Source: CALBTQ01 sp036725605 (lineage in GTDB: Bacteria > Lernaellota > Lernaellaia > Lernaellales > Lernaellaceae). From it: a stretch of 39,102 nucleotides of DNA. Below, piece after piece: positions 24,615 through 35,187 of this stretch (the stretch's first letter is position 1; each line of letters opens with the position of its first letter). Where the stretch lies: NCBI GenBank assembly GCA_036725605.1, contig DAIMDW010000039.1:1-39102 (forward strand), in the 5' to 3' direction. The translations under genes were made by a program, and so were the position numbers. The notes below the pieces were generated by a model. That model searched no databases and was not told the origin of the DNA. It saw only the letters and a program-made list of their open reading frames with translations.

Positions 24615-25013
24615 TTACTGGGCCGGTTTGACGGTGAAGGATTTGCGCGCCAGCTCGTGTTCGTCGGCGTCGCGTACGACCACCTCCCACGCGCCGATCC
24701 ACGCCGGGCTGATTTTCTTCGCCGAGAAGGTGCGCCAGCGTTGGCCCGTGCCCACCGCCAGCGTGTAACGGCTGATGTACGCGCCCTGGTAGTACCAATC
24801 GTGGTGGACCTGCGTGGGCGCCTGCGGATTGTCGATCGTGGTATGGCAGTAGATCCAGCCGACGTCGGCGGGAAACGCAACGGCTTCGCCGACCGGCTCG
24901 CGGTTGCTGACCTGCCGGCAAAACACCATCGTCACGTTTTCCACCGCCGCGCCGATCGTCGCGACCAGCAACACGGCGAGCACCACACCCGCGATTGTCC
25001 ATCGTCCCCGCAT
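24615..25013 (-). CDS. DUF2914 domain protein with signal anchor
   Basis: 132 aa from ATG 25013 (GGGGTG 6 nt upstream); an in-frame GTG at 25022 is possible. After an N-terminal hydrophobic helix comes a small beta-rich domain. It has GWIYCHTTI, THVHHDWYYQGAYISR-like spacing, RWRTFSAKKI, GAWEVVVRDADEHELARKSFTV, the pattern of DUF2914. That domain occurs alone or at the end of envelope proteins in deltaproteobacteria, and its function is not established. It converges on the 21475 gene across the repeat-rich spacer and is divergent from the lipoprotein gene at 25133. Confidence 0.7.
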   Translation of the reverse strand: MRGRWTIAGVVLAVLLVATIGAAVENVTMVFCRQVSNREPVGEAVAFPADVGWIYCHTTIDNPQAPTQVHHDWYYQGAYISRYTLAVGTGQRWRTFSAKKISPAWIGAWEVVVRDADEHELARKSFTVKPAQ

Positions 25014-25132
25014 GACCGTCACCCCGATATCATTAACTCCCTAATCATCTCTTCGGTAAAGTTCGACCCCGAACCCAAGAAAAAAGTTCGCTTCGCTTGC
25101 CCAAAACCGGGCGAAGTGATACCAAATTAACT

Positions 25133-26071
25133 ATGAAACGCTTTCTCATCCCGCTTGTTTGTTTGTTGGCGTTCGCCTGCGCCAAGCCCGCTCCCTATCA
25201 CGAAACGCCGCCGGCTTACCGCTTTGCGCCCGGCGACCATTTCGACCTGACGATGGCCGAGCGACTGTTTCATCTGCCGCAGGCGTCCAAGGAATATCCG
25301 GAAGAAAAATCGACCCTCACGCGCTACAAAATGTCGGTCGTCGCCGTGCGCCCCGACGGCGCGGCGCATCTGAAGCTCGAGCCGACCTTCGGTCAGGTGA
25401 GTATCAGCGGTCACGGCCGTCCGTCGGCCACCTACGAAATCTGGACCGACCGGCCGCGCGATCCCGACAACCACAGCGAAGGCTCGCGCTACATTCGCGG
25501 CATCGTCAACGCCGCGCTGCACGTGGTCGTCGACCACGAGGGCAACTGGCTGCGCGATTTTCGCGGCTTCACCCCGCCCGACAATTTCCTCACCAACGAA
25601 AAATGGGCCGCCGACACGCCCGGCCTGACGGTCTACCCCGACCGCTTCTCGCCCAAGGCGCTGCCCGCCTTCGCGCAGACCTTCATGCCCCTCGACTGGC
25701 TGAAAACGCGCGCCTGGGAGTGGTCGACCAACCTCGTGCCGCACCCGCCGATGACCGGGTACATCCCCGTCGTCTTCGGCGTGCGCCTGACCAAGCGCGA
25801 GGGCTCGCTGCTGACCCTCGCCGGGCCCGGCCTCGCCAAGGGCGACGCGCACGTCAAACCGCCGCTGGGCATCATCCAGCAGCACGACCGCACACTGAGC
25901 CTGGAATTGAAAGAGGCCGATCTCGAATCGCGTTTCGATCTCAACCAGGGCTTGCCGATCGAATGCATCGTCCGCTATCGCTGGAAAACCGTGCGCGCGG
26001 TGACCGGCTTCGGCGAGGTGGTCAGCGACGACGGCCAGGTCCTGACCTTCCGTTTGCGCCGCCGGCTGTAA
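25133..26071 (+). CDS. Putative lipoprotein of unknown function
   Basis: 312 aa from ATG 25133, chosen because the signal sequence MKRFLIPLVCLLAFAC-AKPAP starts there; the frame is open 12 codons further upstream. No clear Shine-Dalgarno sequence is seen. The mature part is beta-rich with an early YRFAPGDHFDL motif, faintly like DUF6263-type lipoproteins, and has two roughly symmetrical halves (residues 30-130 and 200-310). Family uncertain. It converges on the methyltransferase gene with 28 bp between stops. Confidence 0.6.
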   Translation: MKRFLIPLVCLLAFACAKPAPYHETPPAYRFAPGDHFDLTMAERLFHLPQASKEYPEEKSTLTRYKMSVVAVRPDGAAHLKLEPTFGQVSISGHGRPSATYEIWTDRPRDPDNHSEGSRYIRGIVNAALHVVVDHEGNWLRDFRGFTPPDNFLTNEKWAADTPGLTVYPDRFSPKALPAFAQTFMPLDWLKTRAWEWSTNLVPHPPMTGYIPVVFGVRLTKREGSLLTLAGPGLAKGDAHVKPPLGIIQQHDRTLSLELKEADLESRFDLNQGLPIECIVRYRWKTVRAVTGFGEVVSDDGQVLTFRLRRRL

Positions 26072-26099
26072 CGGGAACCCAAACAAGAACGGACGTCGG

Positions 26100-26840
26100 T
26101 TACGCCCGCGCCAGCGCCCAGGCCAACGGCAGGTGCACCAAGCGCCCGCCCTCGCGCCAGGCGCGGCGATCCTTCGCCTCCAGCACCCGCAGCTTGCGCG
26201 CGTCGACCGTGCCGGCCAGCGCCAACCGATGATGTTCCCAGGTCGCGTCGAGCCCGGCCTCGTCGGTCGTCCACGGCCCGCCGGTCAGGCCCACCTGCGC
26301 GTTCAGGCCCGCCCGGGCAAACCACTCGACCAGCTTGCGCCCGGCCAGCGGATCGGCCCCCTCGCTCGCCAGCGCGACGCACAACAGGTCGCGCAAGCCC
26401 AGATCGGGCCACTCGACGTAGCCGCCCCAATCCGGCTCGGCCAGCGCCGCGATCGCCGCGCCGGGTTGCGCCACGCGTTTCATTTCGGTCAGCAGCGCGA
26501 CCGGATCGGCCGCCCACAGCAGCGTGAAATGACAGCAGACGAAATCGAAGGAAGCGTCGGCGAACGGCAGTTTTCGCGGTTCGCTATGCGTGAATTGTAT
26601 TTGCGGATGCGCCGCTTGCGCCACGTCGATCGCCGCCGGATCGACGTCGCAGCCGACAACCTCGCCGCGCGCCTTGGCGGCCAGCTCGGCGGTGATCGCG
26701 CCGCCGCCGCTGCCCACCTCCAGCACCCGTTCGCGCACGCCCAGACCCACCTGCCGGTAAACGTGCGCGCGCAACGACGCCGTCCAGGTCGCCTGGCGAT
26801 CGTAATGGGCGAGCAGCGCGCTCAGGCGATCAACAGCCAT
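26100..26840 (-). CDS. Class I SAM-dependent methyltransferase
   Basis: 246 aa. Motif I is VLEVGSGGG (39-47), followed by GCDVDPAAIDVA (motif II acidic residue), LPFADASFDFVCCHFTLLW (post-II/motif IV) and a typical UbiE/BioC-like central sheet. It overlaps the radical SAM gene by 11 bp on the same strand, so the two are translationally coupled and probably act in one pathway. Substrate unknown: small molecule, peptide or protein. Confidence 0.82.
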   Translation of the reverse strand: MAVDRLSALLAHYDRQATWTASLRAHVYRQVGLGVRERVLEVGSGGGAITAELAAKARGEVVGCDVDPAAIDVAQAAHPQIQFTHSEPRKLPFADASFDFVCCHFTLLWAADPVALLTEMKRVAQPGAAIAALAEPDWGGYVEWPDLGLRDLLCVALASEGADPLAGRKLVEWFARAGLNAQVGLTGGPWTTDEAGLDATWEHHRLALAGTVDARKLRVLEAKDRRAWREGGRLVHLPLAWALARA

Positions 26841-28191
26841 GGGCGCCCGGGTTGGACGAATCGCCGGTCAGCCGGCGATACAGCGGACAGCCGCCGCCGC
26901 ACACTTCCAGGTCGTGGCACGCGGCGCATTTCTCGTCGACCCACGTGTGCTCGCGCAGCTCGACCAGCCGCGGCTCGTTCCAGATCGTCTTCCACTCGTC
27001 GTCGAGGAAATGGCCCATCGACTCGAAGTAGCTCTGGCAGGGGATCACGCTGCCGTTGGGCTCGATGCACATGTTGTAGCGCCCGGCGGTGCACTGCTTG
27101 ATGCCCAGGCCCAGGTCGATCGGATTGCAGGTGCAATACTGCGTCGGCGTGTACCAGCGGAAGACGATCTCGCGTTCGGCCGCGCCGTCGCGCACGCGTT
27201 CGAGGATCTCGGGCAGACGCGCTTCGGGAATGGCGTCCGGATGCGCCTCGCCCTTGCCCGCGTGAATGAAGCCGTTCATCGCCATGTTGGCCACGCCCAG
27301 CTCGACGAGAAAATCCAGGAACCGCTCGATCTCGACCGCGTTCTGCTTCGAGAGCGTCGTGTTGGTCAACAGGTAAAGGCCCGAAGCCGCCGCGTGCCGG
27401 ATGCCGGCGCAGGTTTCCTCGAAAGCGCCCGGCACGCCGACCATCGCGTCGTGCACGTTGACCAGGTGGCTTTCCAGCGTGATCTGCACGTGGTCGAGCC
27501 CCGCGTCGATCAGCTTGTCCAGGTACGTCGGCGCGGCCAGCTTGCGTCCGTTGGTGATCAGGCCGGTCACCTGCCCCAGCTCCTCGGCCTCGGCGATGAA
27601 CAACGGCAGGTCCTCGTGCAGCGTCGCCTCGCCGCCGGTGAAGATCAACTGCGCAATGCCCAGGTCCCACGTTTTGCGAATCACCCGCAACCACTCGGCG
27701 CGCGCCAGCGACGGCATGTCGCTGGGCCGATCGACGTAGCAGTGGCCGCACTTGTTGTTGCAGCGGTAGGTCAGCGCCAGGTCCATCCGGTGCGGCACGC
27801 TGCCGCGCGTGGCGAAGGGCTCGACGCGCTCCAGCCCGAGGTAGGTGACCGGGCACACGCCGTCGTGTTGCGCCAGCAGCATGATCTTTTCGCGCAGGTC
27901 AAGGTAATCGGCGCGCAGTTGCGCGGCCGGCGCCTTGTAGCGCCGCTTGAGTGCTTTGACGGCCTGGTCGACGTCGACTTCCCGCAGCAGCAGTTGCGCC
28001 ATCTCGGCGGCGGTTTCGTTCAGGTGCAGAATCTTCGCCGCGTTGACGATCAACACGCCTTTGCCGTCGTCCTCGATGCGCAGATGCAGCCGCACGCCCG
28101 CCAACTCGCCCGCGCCGCGCCAGTGCGTGACGCCCGGTTGCGGATCGGGCGGCGGCGTCAGCAATTTGGTGAGCTTGTCCTTCAACGACAT
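26830..28191 (-). CDS. Radical SAM/SPASM enzyme with N-terminal PqqD-like domain
   Basis: 453 aa. Residues 33-110 look like a PqqD/RRE peptide-recognition domain (VNAAKILHLNETAAEMAQLL, then a helical part). The radical SAM core has CNNKCGHC (Cys144, 148, 151) for the catalytic 4Fe-4S cluster and FTGGE (184-188). The C-terminus is a SPASM domain with MCIEPNGSVIPC, CAAC (422-425) and CGGGC (431-435), able to bind auxiliary clusters. This PqqD-rSAM-SPASM layout is the PqqE/anaerobic-maturase type that modifies ribosomal peptides. ATG with GGGAGG 5 nt upstream. No short precursor-peptide gene is evident within 1 kb. The nearest upstream same-strand gene encodes a protein ending in GGGSCCG. Confidence 0.85.
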   Translation of the reverse strand: MSLKDKLTKLLTPPPDPQPGVTHWRGAGELAGVRLHLRIEDDGKGVLIVNAAKILHLNETAAEMAQLLLREVDVDQAVKALKRRYKAPAAQLRADYLDLREKIMLLAQHDGVCPVTYLGLERVEPFATRGSVPHRMDLALTYRCNNKCGHCYVDRPSDMPSLARAEWLRVIRKTWDLGIAQLIFTGGEATLHEDLPLFIAEAEELGQVTGLITNGRKLAAPTYLDKLIDAGLDHVQITLESHLVNVHDAMVGVPGAFEETCAGIRHAAASGLYLLTNTTLSKQNAVEIERFLDFLVELGVANMAMNGFIHAGKGEAHPDAIPEARLPEILERVRDGAAEREIVFRWYTPTQYCTCNPIDLGLGIKQCTAGRYNMCIEPNGSVIPCQSYFESMGHFLDDEWKTIWNEPRLVELREHTWVDEKCAACHDLEVCGGGCPLYRRLTGDSSNPGAHGC

Positions 28192-28297
28192 GATCGCCTC
28201 CCGCTCAACGGATGATATTTCTTTGTAGCAAGTTTATGGATCGGTGCAAAGCGCGGGAGAATTCAGGCGCGCGCCGACCGGATAAAATTTCAATCGC

Positions 28298-29941
<1,644 letters not shown>

Positions 29942-29981
29942 GGACACCTCCGCTTGGTCATGCGCCTCCCCGCAAACAACC

Positions 29982-30010
29982 AGTTTAACAGCCACGGCCG
30001 GCGATGTCAT
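29982..30010 (-). promoter_or_regulatory. Putative promoter of the SBBP gene
   Basis: On the minus strand, -35 ATGACA (30005-30010), 17-bp spacer and -10 TAAACT (29982-29987), giving a leader of about 33 nt that ends in GGAGG before the ATG at 29941. Confidence 0.4.
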
Positions 30011-30037
30011 CCGCGAACGGCCACCGGCGGTCATTGG

Positions 30038-30066
30038 TTGTTTCGCGCAGCGGTTCGCTCTAAAAT
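30038..30066 (+). promoter_or_regulatory. Putative promoter of the C25 protease gene
   Basis: TTGTTT (30038-30043), 17-bp spacer, TAAAAT (30061-30066), 27 bp before ATG 30094. It is arranged back-to-back with the minus-strand promoter, so both genes would be driven from one 150-bp region. Confidence 0.5.
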
Positions 30067-30093
30067 GGACTGTCAACCATGAGGAGACGTACT

Positions 30094-32253
30094 ATGCGCC
30101 GCATCGCTTTTTTCCTGGTCGTTTTGCTGCTGGCGGCCATGCCGGCCCTGGCGGATGAAATTGCGCTGAGCTATCAATTCAGCGCGCCGCGCTTGATCGA
30201 ACATGCCGACGGCACGGTCGAACCGCAGATCGTCGGCGTGCACCAGCACGTGATTCCGGGCTATCCGATCGTCCCGGTGCACACCGCGTTCATCGCCATT
30301 CCGCAGGGCCACGAGGTCGTCGACGTGCGCGTGGAAGCGGCCAAGGCCGTGACGCTCACCCGGGCGCTGGCCGCCTGGGGCCCGAAGTTTGCGCCCTTCA
30401 GCGAGCCGACCGAGGCCGTCGCCGAAGCGAATCCGGCGATCTACAACGGCAAGCGGCTCTACCCGGCGGCGAATTTTCAGGCGCTGGATACGCAGTATAA
30501 ACGCGGCGTGGCCATCGTGCCTGTGGCGCTGTACCCCGTGCAGTACGATCCGGCGGCGCAGGCATTGTCCTTCGCGCCCGCGCTGACCGTCCGCGTGCTC
30601 ACCCGCCCGGCGACCAAACACGATCCGGAAATCCTGCCCTATCGCGGGCTGATCGCCGACCGCATCGAGTTGGCCAAGCGCGTGGACAACCCCGACCTGC
30701 TGGCGTCCTACACGCCCGCCGTCGCGCCCAAGGGCGACCCGGTCGATTACCTGATCGTTTCCCCCGCGCAGTACCAGGACAAGCTGCAGGATCTGCTCGA
30801 CCATAAAACCGAGATGTTCGGCCTGCGTTGCGAAATGGTCACTTACCCCGACGTGCTCGACGGCGTGGCCGGCGACACGATTCCCGAGCGGCTGCGCAAC
30901 TACCTGCGCGAGCGTTACGCCGACGGCCTGCAGTATGTGCTGCTGGTCGGCGACGCCGATCTGAACGACGAAGTCCTCAAGCTGCGGCCGCTGTACGTGA
31001 CCGGCATCGACCCCGACGACGGCTCGCAGTACACCGAGGAACAGATGGCCACCGATCAGTACTACGGCTGCCTCGACGGCAACTACAACATGGACGGCGA
31101 CTCGCTGTGGGGCGAGCCCACCGACGGTCCGGAAGGCGGCGACGTCGACCTGCTGTTCGACCTGCACGTCGGCCGCTTCGCCGTCGACTGGCCCTACGAG
31201 GCGCAGATCATGGCCGGCAAAACCATGGCCTTCGAAAACGACACCGACACGCCCTGGAGCCTGTTGTTCGTCGGCGAATACGCCGATTCGATCACCTGGG
31301 GCGGCGACAACAAGGACGAAGTATTCACCCACTGCAACCAGGATATCCCGCTGACCACGCTCTACGATCGCGACGGCACCAACACCTACAGCGCGATCGT
31401 CAACGCGATCAACTCGAACCAACACCAGTGGCTCAACCACCTGGGCCATTCGAACTGCACCTACAACATGAGTTTTGATCCCGGCGACGTGAGCGACCTG
31501 AACAACACGACGTACTACCTGGGCTTCTCGCAGGGCTGCTACAGCGGATCGGTGGACAGCGTCGACGTGTACGGCACCTCGTCGGTCGACTGCATGGCCG
31601 AGCAGTTCACCAACAAGCACGTGGGCGGCGCGTTCGCCTATTTCCAGAACACGCGCTACGGCTTCTACCTCACCGGCCGGGTCGACGGACCGTCGAACGT
31701 GCACGACTGGGAACTGGCCGAGGCGTTCTTCTCCGACGGCATCCCGCACATCGGCTGGGCAATGGATAAAGGCAAGGAAGACACGATCGGCATGCTTTCG
31801 CCCAACACGATGATGCGCTGGAGCTTCTACGAGATCTTCCTCTTCGGCGATCCGCACACGCCCATGCGCCTGGAATGCGACAACGACCAGGACGGCTTCA
31901 CCTGGACCTACTGCGGCGGCGACGACTGCCACGATCTGCTGGACACGGTCAATCCCGACGCGACCGAGGTTTGCGAAGACGGGCTCGACAACGACTGCAA
32001 CGGCATGACCGACGAGGAAGACCCGGTCTGCGCCACGCCCGACGACGACACCGTCGACGACGATACGACCGATGACGACACCGTCGACGACGACGTCAGC
32101 GACGACGACGTTACCGACGATGACCTCACCGACGACGATATCAGCGACGATGACGACAGCGTGATCAATGACGACGACTCCACCGACGACGACGACAGCG
32201 TCGCGGATGACGACGACGATGACGATGACGACGATGACGGGTGCGGCAACTGA
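30094..32253 (+). CDS. Secreted C25 (gingipain-like) cysteine protease with metal-binding module and Asp-rich tail
   Basis: 719 aa from ATG 30094 (GAGGAG 7 nt upstream), with signal peptide ending PALADE. An N-terminal propeptide-like region (20-205) precedes the catalytic domain, which starts at DYLIVSPAQY and includes YVLLVGDADL. The likely dyad is His452 (HLGHSN) and Cys482 (FSQGCYSG), 30 residues apart, similar to the gingipain spacing. After FGDPHTPMRL comes a Cys/Asp module (NDQDGF...CGGDDC...EVCEDGLDNDCNG) of the putative metal-binding type. The tail is a pentapeptide-like DDD[TVLI]x repeat ending in GCGN. Probably a secreted or surface protease activated by propeptide removal; target unknown. 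Confidence 0.82.
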   Translation: MRRIAFFLVVLLLAAMPALADEIALSYQFSAPRLIEHADGTVEPQIVGVHQHVIPGYPIVPVHTAFIAIPQGHEVVDVRVEAAKAVTLTRALAAWGPKFAPFSEPTEAVAEANPAIYNGKRLYPAANFQALDTQYKRGVAIVPVALYPVQYDPAAQALSFAPALTVRVLTRPATKHDPEILPYRGLIADRIELAKRVDNPDLLASYTPAVAPKGDPVDYLIVSPAQYQDKLQDLLDHKTEMFGLRCEMVTYPDVLDGVAGDTIPERLRNYLRERYADGLQYVLLVGDADLNDEVLKLRPLYVTGIDPDDGSQYTEEQMATDQYYGCLDGNYNMDGDSLWGEPTDGPEGGDVDLLFDLHVGRFAVDWPYEAQIMAGKTMAFENDTDTPWSLLFVGEYADSITWGGDNKDEVFTHCNQDIPLTTLYDRDGTNTYSAIVNAINSNQHQWLNHLGHSNCTYNMSFDPGDVSDLNNTTYYLGFSQGCYSGSVDSVDVYGTSSVDCMAEQFTNKHVGGAFAYFQNTRYGFYLTGRVDGPSNVHDWELAEAFFSDGIPHIGWAMDKGKEDTIGMLSPNTMMRWSFYEIFLFGDPHTPMRLECDNDQDGFTWTYCGGDDCHDLLDTVNPDATEVCEDGLDNDCNGMTDEEDPVCATPDDDTVDDDTTDDDTVDDDVSDDDVTDDDLTDDDISDDDDSVINDDDSTDDDDSVADDDDDDDDDDDGCGN

Positions 32254-32290
32254 ATGGACGACTGAGCCTTGTGAAGTCCAACCAACGGCG

Positions 32291-32399
32291 GGTGGCACTG
32301 TTTTGTGAGCGAACAACGTGAGCGAGCATAACAGTGGATGATTGAACTCTGATACACCTCGCTTCGCTTGGTGAATCAGCGCCCCTCGTGGTTGCCACC
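32291..32399 (+). repeat. MITE-like mosaic element 2
   Basis: 109 bp bounded by GGTGGCA (32291-32297) and TGCCACC (32393-32399). Its left half shares AGCGAACAACGTGAGCGAG with the element at 35069, and its right half keeps the spacing of that element's right half with more substitutions. It begins 37 bp after the protease stop. Confidence 0.6.
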
Positions 32400-32408
32400 T
32401 ATGGGTAA

Positions 32409-32509
32409 CCCCTCACCCCGGGCTGCGCCCGACCCTCTCCCGCCGGGAGAGGGTAAAAGCCGACGCTCGGACTCCCTTCTCCCACGGGGAGAAGGGTCGG
32501 GGATGAGGG
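32409..32509. repeat. Pair of REP-like hairpins in inverted arrangement
   Basis: Two perfect 10-bp stems: ACCCTCTCCC (32432-32441)/GGGAGAGGGT (32445-32454) and CCCTTCTCCC (32474-32483)/GGGAGAAGGG (32487-32496). They are flanked by outer arms CCCTCACCCC and GGGGATGAGGG that also pair with one bulge. Such CCCTC/GAGGG hairpins are a common dispersed bacterial intergenic repeat. Possible bidirectional terminator or mRNA stabiliser between the convergent genes ending at 32253 and 32674. Confidence 0.6.
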
Positions 32510-32545
32510 CGAATAAACGCCGTAAGTAAACACCGACCCACAGCA

Positions 32546-32646
32546 CGTGTGCCATAGTTTTCGCCGTTAGGCGAAAGCTGTGATCGTACACAATCGATCA
32601 CGGCCATGCCCTGTGGGCAAGACCGTGGCACCCGGGTCGGCACACG
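32546..32646 (+). repeat. MITE-like mosaic element 3
   Basis: 101 bp bounded by CGTGTGCC (32546-32553) and GGCACACG (32639-32646). Internal hairpins are TTTCGCC-GTTA-GGCGAAA and TGCCC-TGT-GGGCA, the latter with ACGG/CCGT outer arms. The first 37 bp are an inverted copy of 24450-24486. The short stretch from 32647 to 32673 holds nothing recognised. Confidence 0.6.
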
Positions 32647-32673
32647 TTAATCACAAAAGCTCATCCGCTTCGT

Positions 32674-34440
32674 TTACCAGCCGGTCATGAAGCGCCAGAA
32701 TTTCTCCTCGCAGGCGCGGATGCGCTCGTCGGTCAGCGGCTGCTCGCGCGCGGTGAACCGGAACCACGGCCGGCTGCGCTTGGGCGGCAAATGGCGCCTC
32801 GTCAGCCGCGTGTTGATTTTGACGTTGGGCTCGAAGCACTCGACGTAGCCGCGCGGCGGCTTGCGGTCGTGCGCCATTTTACGCGACTGGTAAAAGATGA
32901 CCGGATTTTTCGCGACCACGCGATCGTTGAGCCCCAGCGTGTCCAGAATCGCCACCTCGGGCAGCACCCAGCCGATTACGCCGACGCAGGGCGCCTGCAG
33001 CACCGCGCGCTGCTCCCATTTGATTTTCGCGCCCACCGCACGCTCCGGGTAGCGCGCCACCTGATAGAGCCAGTACGCCTTGTGCTCCTGATGGCGGCGG
33101 CAGACGCTGTGTTCGATCAGCCATTTCTGCCACCCGTCCCATCGTTTTATGATCGGCCGCGCCACGGCGGGAAATTTTTCGGCGATCGGCTGCGAAAGCC
33201 CAAATGTATCGGCGCGTGTGATGTATTGTTTCGTCGCCTCGTAGGCCGTCCACTGCACCGGCAGCGAGGCGAGCAAAAAGAAAATCAGCGCCGCCGCCAC
33301 CGGCCACGGCCGCGCGCAAACCCGGGTCAGCAGCCACAGCGCGCTCAGCCAGAGCAGCGGCACCAGATCGCTGTACACGCGATACTCGAAATGATCGCCG
33401 CCGATCATCAGCGTGTAATAGAGGAAATGCGCCGCGACCGCGCCGACGACGATCACCGGATGCGACGGCACCCGTTCGTGCAGCCAACCGCGCCGGCGCA
33501 CGAAGGGCACGGCCAGCGCGATCGTCGCGCCCAACGCCAACAGCGCCCACACCCACAAGCCGTACTCGACGACGAAACTGCCCAGGTAGCGCAGCCCCGA
33601 CTCGGGCCACGGCTGCACGTGTTTGGCGTAATAGGTGTTGGGCAGCCACAGGCCGTAGGTCAACCGCCGCCAGACCAGATGCGCGGGCACCAGCATCAGC
33701 GGCAGCGCATGCAGCCAGGTGCGCCCGACGTGATTGGGCTCGCGCAACGGCACGCGCACGTGCGGCTCCGGATCGTCCAGGCGCAATTCGATGCGCTTGG
33801 CCTGTCGCCCGATGACGATCGCCAGCGTCGCGAGCACGAACAGATAACCGTCGGGACGCGTCAGAGCCAGCAACGCGGCGCTCAGCGACAGACGCGTCAC
33901 CCACCAGCCGGTCTTGCGTTCGCGCGCGGCGGTTCCCTCGAAGACCCACCACAACAACAGCACGTTGAACAGCGCCGTCTCCAGCCCGGAGCTGAGCCAG
34001 GTCAGAAACGTGCGGTTGCTCAACACGCCGGCCACGACCAACACGAACAGCGGCAGCCGCCATTTTTCCAACCGCTCGGGCAGCCGCATCCGCCGCACGA
34101 ACAGCGCCACCAGCGTCAGTTGGCCCAGGCCGCACAACAGGGAGATGACGTTCGCCGAACTCGGCGGATCGACGCCGGCGATTTTCCACACCGCCGCCAG
34201 CAACACCGCCCACAGAAAACTCGTGTACCCCTCGACCGGATGAAACGGCGGCGGGTTCCACACCAGGCCCCAACCCAGATGACTGTTGGAAACATAACGG
34301 AAGGTGATATAGGCGTCGTCGGTCAGAAACCAGAACAGCCGCCAGCCGAGAACCATCGCGGCCGTCGCCGCGCCGAACGCGACGGCCCACCCGGTGATGC
34401 CGAGCCAACGCCGCCGGCGCGCGCTCCCATTCGTCTGCAC
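32674..34440 (-). CDS. GT-C membrane glycosyltransferase (AftB/GT89-like)
   Basis: 588 aa from GTG 34440, 8 nt after GGAGGG; an in-frame GTG at 34446 sits too close to that site. About ten TM helices precede a soluble C-terminal region (about 395-588). The first external loop has TDDAYITFRYV (Asp41-Asp42) and NPPPFHPVEGYTSFLW, and later WLSSGLETALF and NTYYAK occur. This set recalls actinobacterial AftB (arabinofuranosyltransferase) and its wider family, which use decaprenyl-phosphate sugars. Bacteria without mycolyl-arabinogalactan also carry such homologues, so the sugar here is unknown. It lies 28 kb from the glycan cluster at the window start. Confidence 0.7.
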   Translation of the reverse strand: MQTNGSARRRRWLGITGWAVAFGAATAAMVLGWRLFWFLTDDAYITFRYVSNSHLGWGLVWNPPPFHPVEGYTSFLWAVLLAAVWKIAGVDPPSSANVISLLCGLGQLTLVALFVRRMRLPERLEKWRLPLFVLVVAGVLSNRTFLTWLSSGLETALFNVLLLWWVFEGTAARERKTGWWVTRLSLSAALLALTRPDGYLFVLATLAIVIGRQAKRIELRLDDPEPHVRVPLREPNHVGRTWLHALPLMLVPAHLVWRRLTYGLWLPNTYYAKHVQPWPESGLRYLGSFVVEYGLWVWALLALGATIALAVPFVRRRGWLHERVPSHPVIVVGAVAAHFLYYTLMIGGDHFEYRVYSDLVPLLWLSALWLLTRVCARPWPVAAALIFFLLASLPVQWTAYEATKQYITRADTFGLSQPIAEKFPAVARPIIKRWDGWQKWLIEHSVCRRHQEHKAYWLYQVARYPERAVGAKIKWEQRAVLQAPCVGVIGWVLPEVAILDTLGLNDRVVAKNPVIFYQSRKMAHDRKPPRGYVECFEPNVKINTRLTRRHLPPKRSRPWFRFTAREQPLTDERIRACEEKFWRFMTGW

Positions 34441-34564
34441 AGGCACATCCCTCCAATGGCCCCCAAAAAATATTTCCCTTTGCGGCAGACAAGACTCAAC
34501 GGAACATCGTTATTTTATTGACCGAACTTCGGGACGTCAATCGGTTTCGGCGCGGTCGCCCTGC

Positions 34565-34963
34565 TCATCGCAACCGGGGCGTCATCTCGCCCGGCGGCGG
34601 CGCGCTCGGCGGCGTGACCGACAAGGTCGGTACGTCGCGCCAGATGTAAAAATACCAATAGAACATCATGCCCCAGCCGCAACTGAAAAACAGCAGCGCA
34701 ATCCAGAGGGCGCGCCGGTTCGGCGGGACCTTGCGCGCCGCCAGCACGTGCACCAGGGCCAGCACCGTCATCACGAACGACAGATAAAATCCGATGTTCA
34801 GCCAGACCATGAACACGTTGTAAAAGGACATGTCCTGGATGCCCCACGAACTGAGCCCGGCCTGCGGTATGAAGTTCAACACGAGGAACACGACGATGGT
34901 CTGCATCGTCAACGCCGCCCACAGGCCGAGCGCGAAGAACAGCATTTTCAACCATGGACGCAT
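34565..34963 (-). CDS. Small three-helix membrane protein, unknown
   Basis: 132 aa with three hydrophobic segments (about 6-32, 48-75, 86-108), a basic loop RKVPPNRR between the second and third, and a Pro-rich C-terminal tail. No family recognised and only a weak ribosome-binding site. It ends 124 bp before the GT-C gene start on the same strand and might be co-transcribed with it. Confidence 0.55.
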   Translation of the reverse strand: MRPWLKMLFFALGLWAALTMQTIVVFLVLNFIPQAGLSSWGIQDMSFYNVFMVWLNIGFYLSFVMTVLALVHVLAARKVPPNRRALWIALLFFSCGWGMMFYWYFYIWRDVPTLSVTPPSAPPPGEMTPRLR

Positions 34964-35068
34964 CCGTTAAAAAAACTCCATCGCTTGATCGGTTGCTGGA
35001 TGTGATAGTTGAATAACACAATCGAAGGCCGGGCGACAATCGATTGTGGCGCCCGGACAATGACGACG

Positions 35069-35168
35069 GGTGGCGCCGTTTTACGAGCGAACAACGTGAG
35101 CGAGTATAACAACAGTGGGCAACGAAAACACCGATAAGCCTCCCTGCGTTCGGCGTATCAGCGCCACC
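35069..35168 (+). repeat. MITE-like mosaic element 4
   Basis: 100 bp with 8-bp perfect ends GGTGGCGC (35069-35076) and GCGCCACC (35161-35168). The left half matches element 2 and the right half matches the inverted left half of element 1. It lies 19 bp beyond the tonB stop, where it could act as a terminator. No flanking target duplication is evident. Confidence 0.6.
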
Positions 35169-35187
35169 GAGCAGATGACCCGGTTCT

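Noticed and set aside
26830..28191. Radical SAM protein as true PqqE with a pqqA precursor
   Set aside because: No pqqA-like peptide with the Glu-Tyr motif and no other pqq genes in the window.
30073..32316. 747-codon minus-strand open frame opposite the C25 protease
   Set aside because: Its Val/Ile-rich start is the antisense reading of the Asp tail, and the plus strand encodes clear catalytic motifs.
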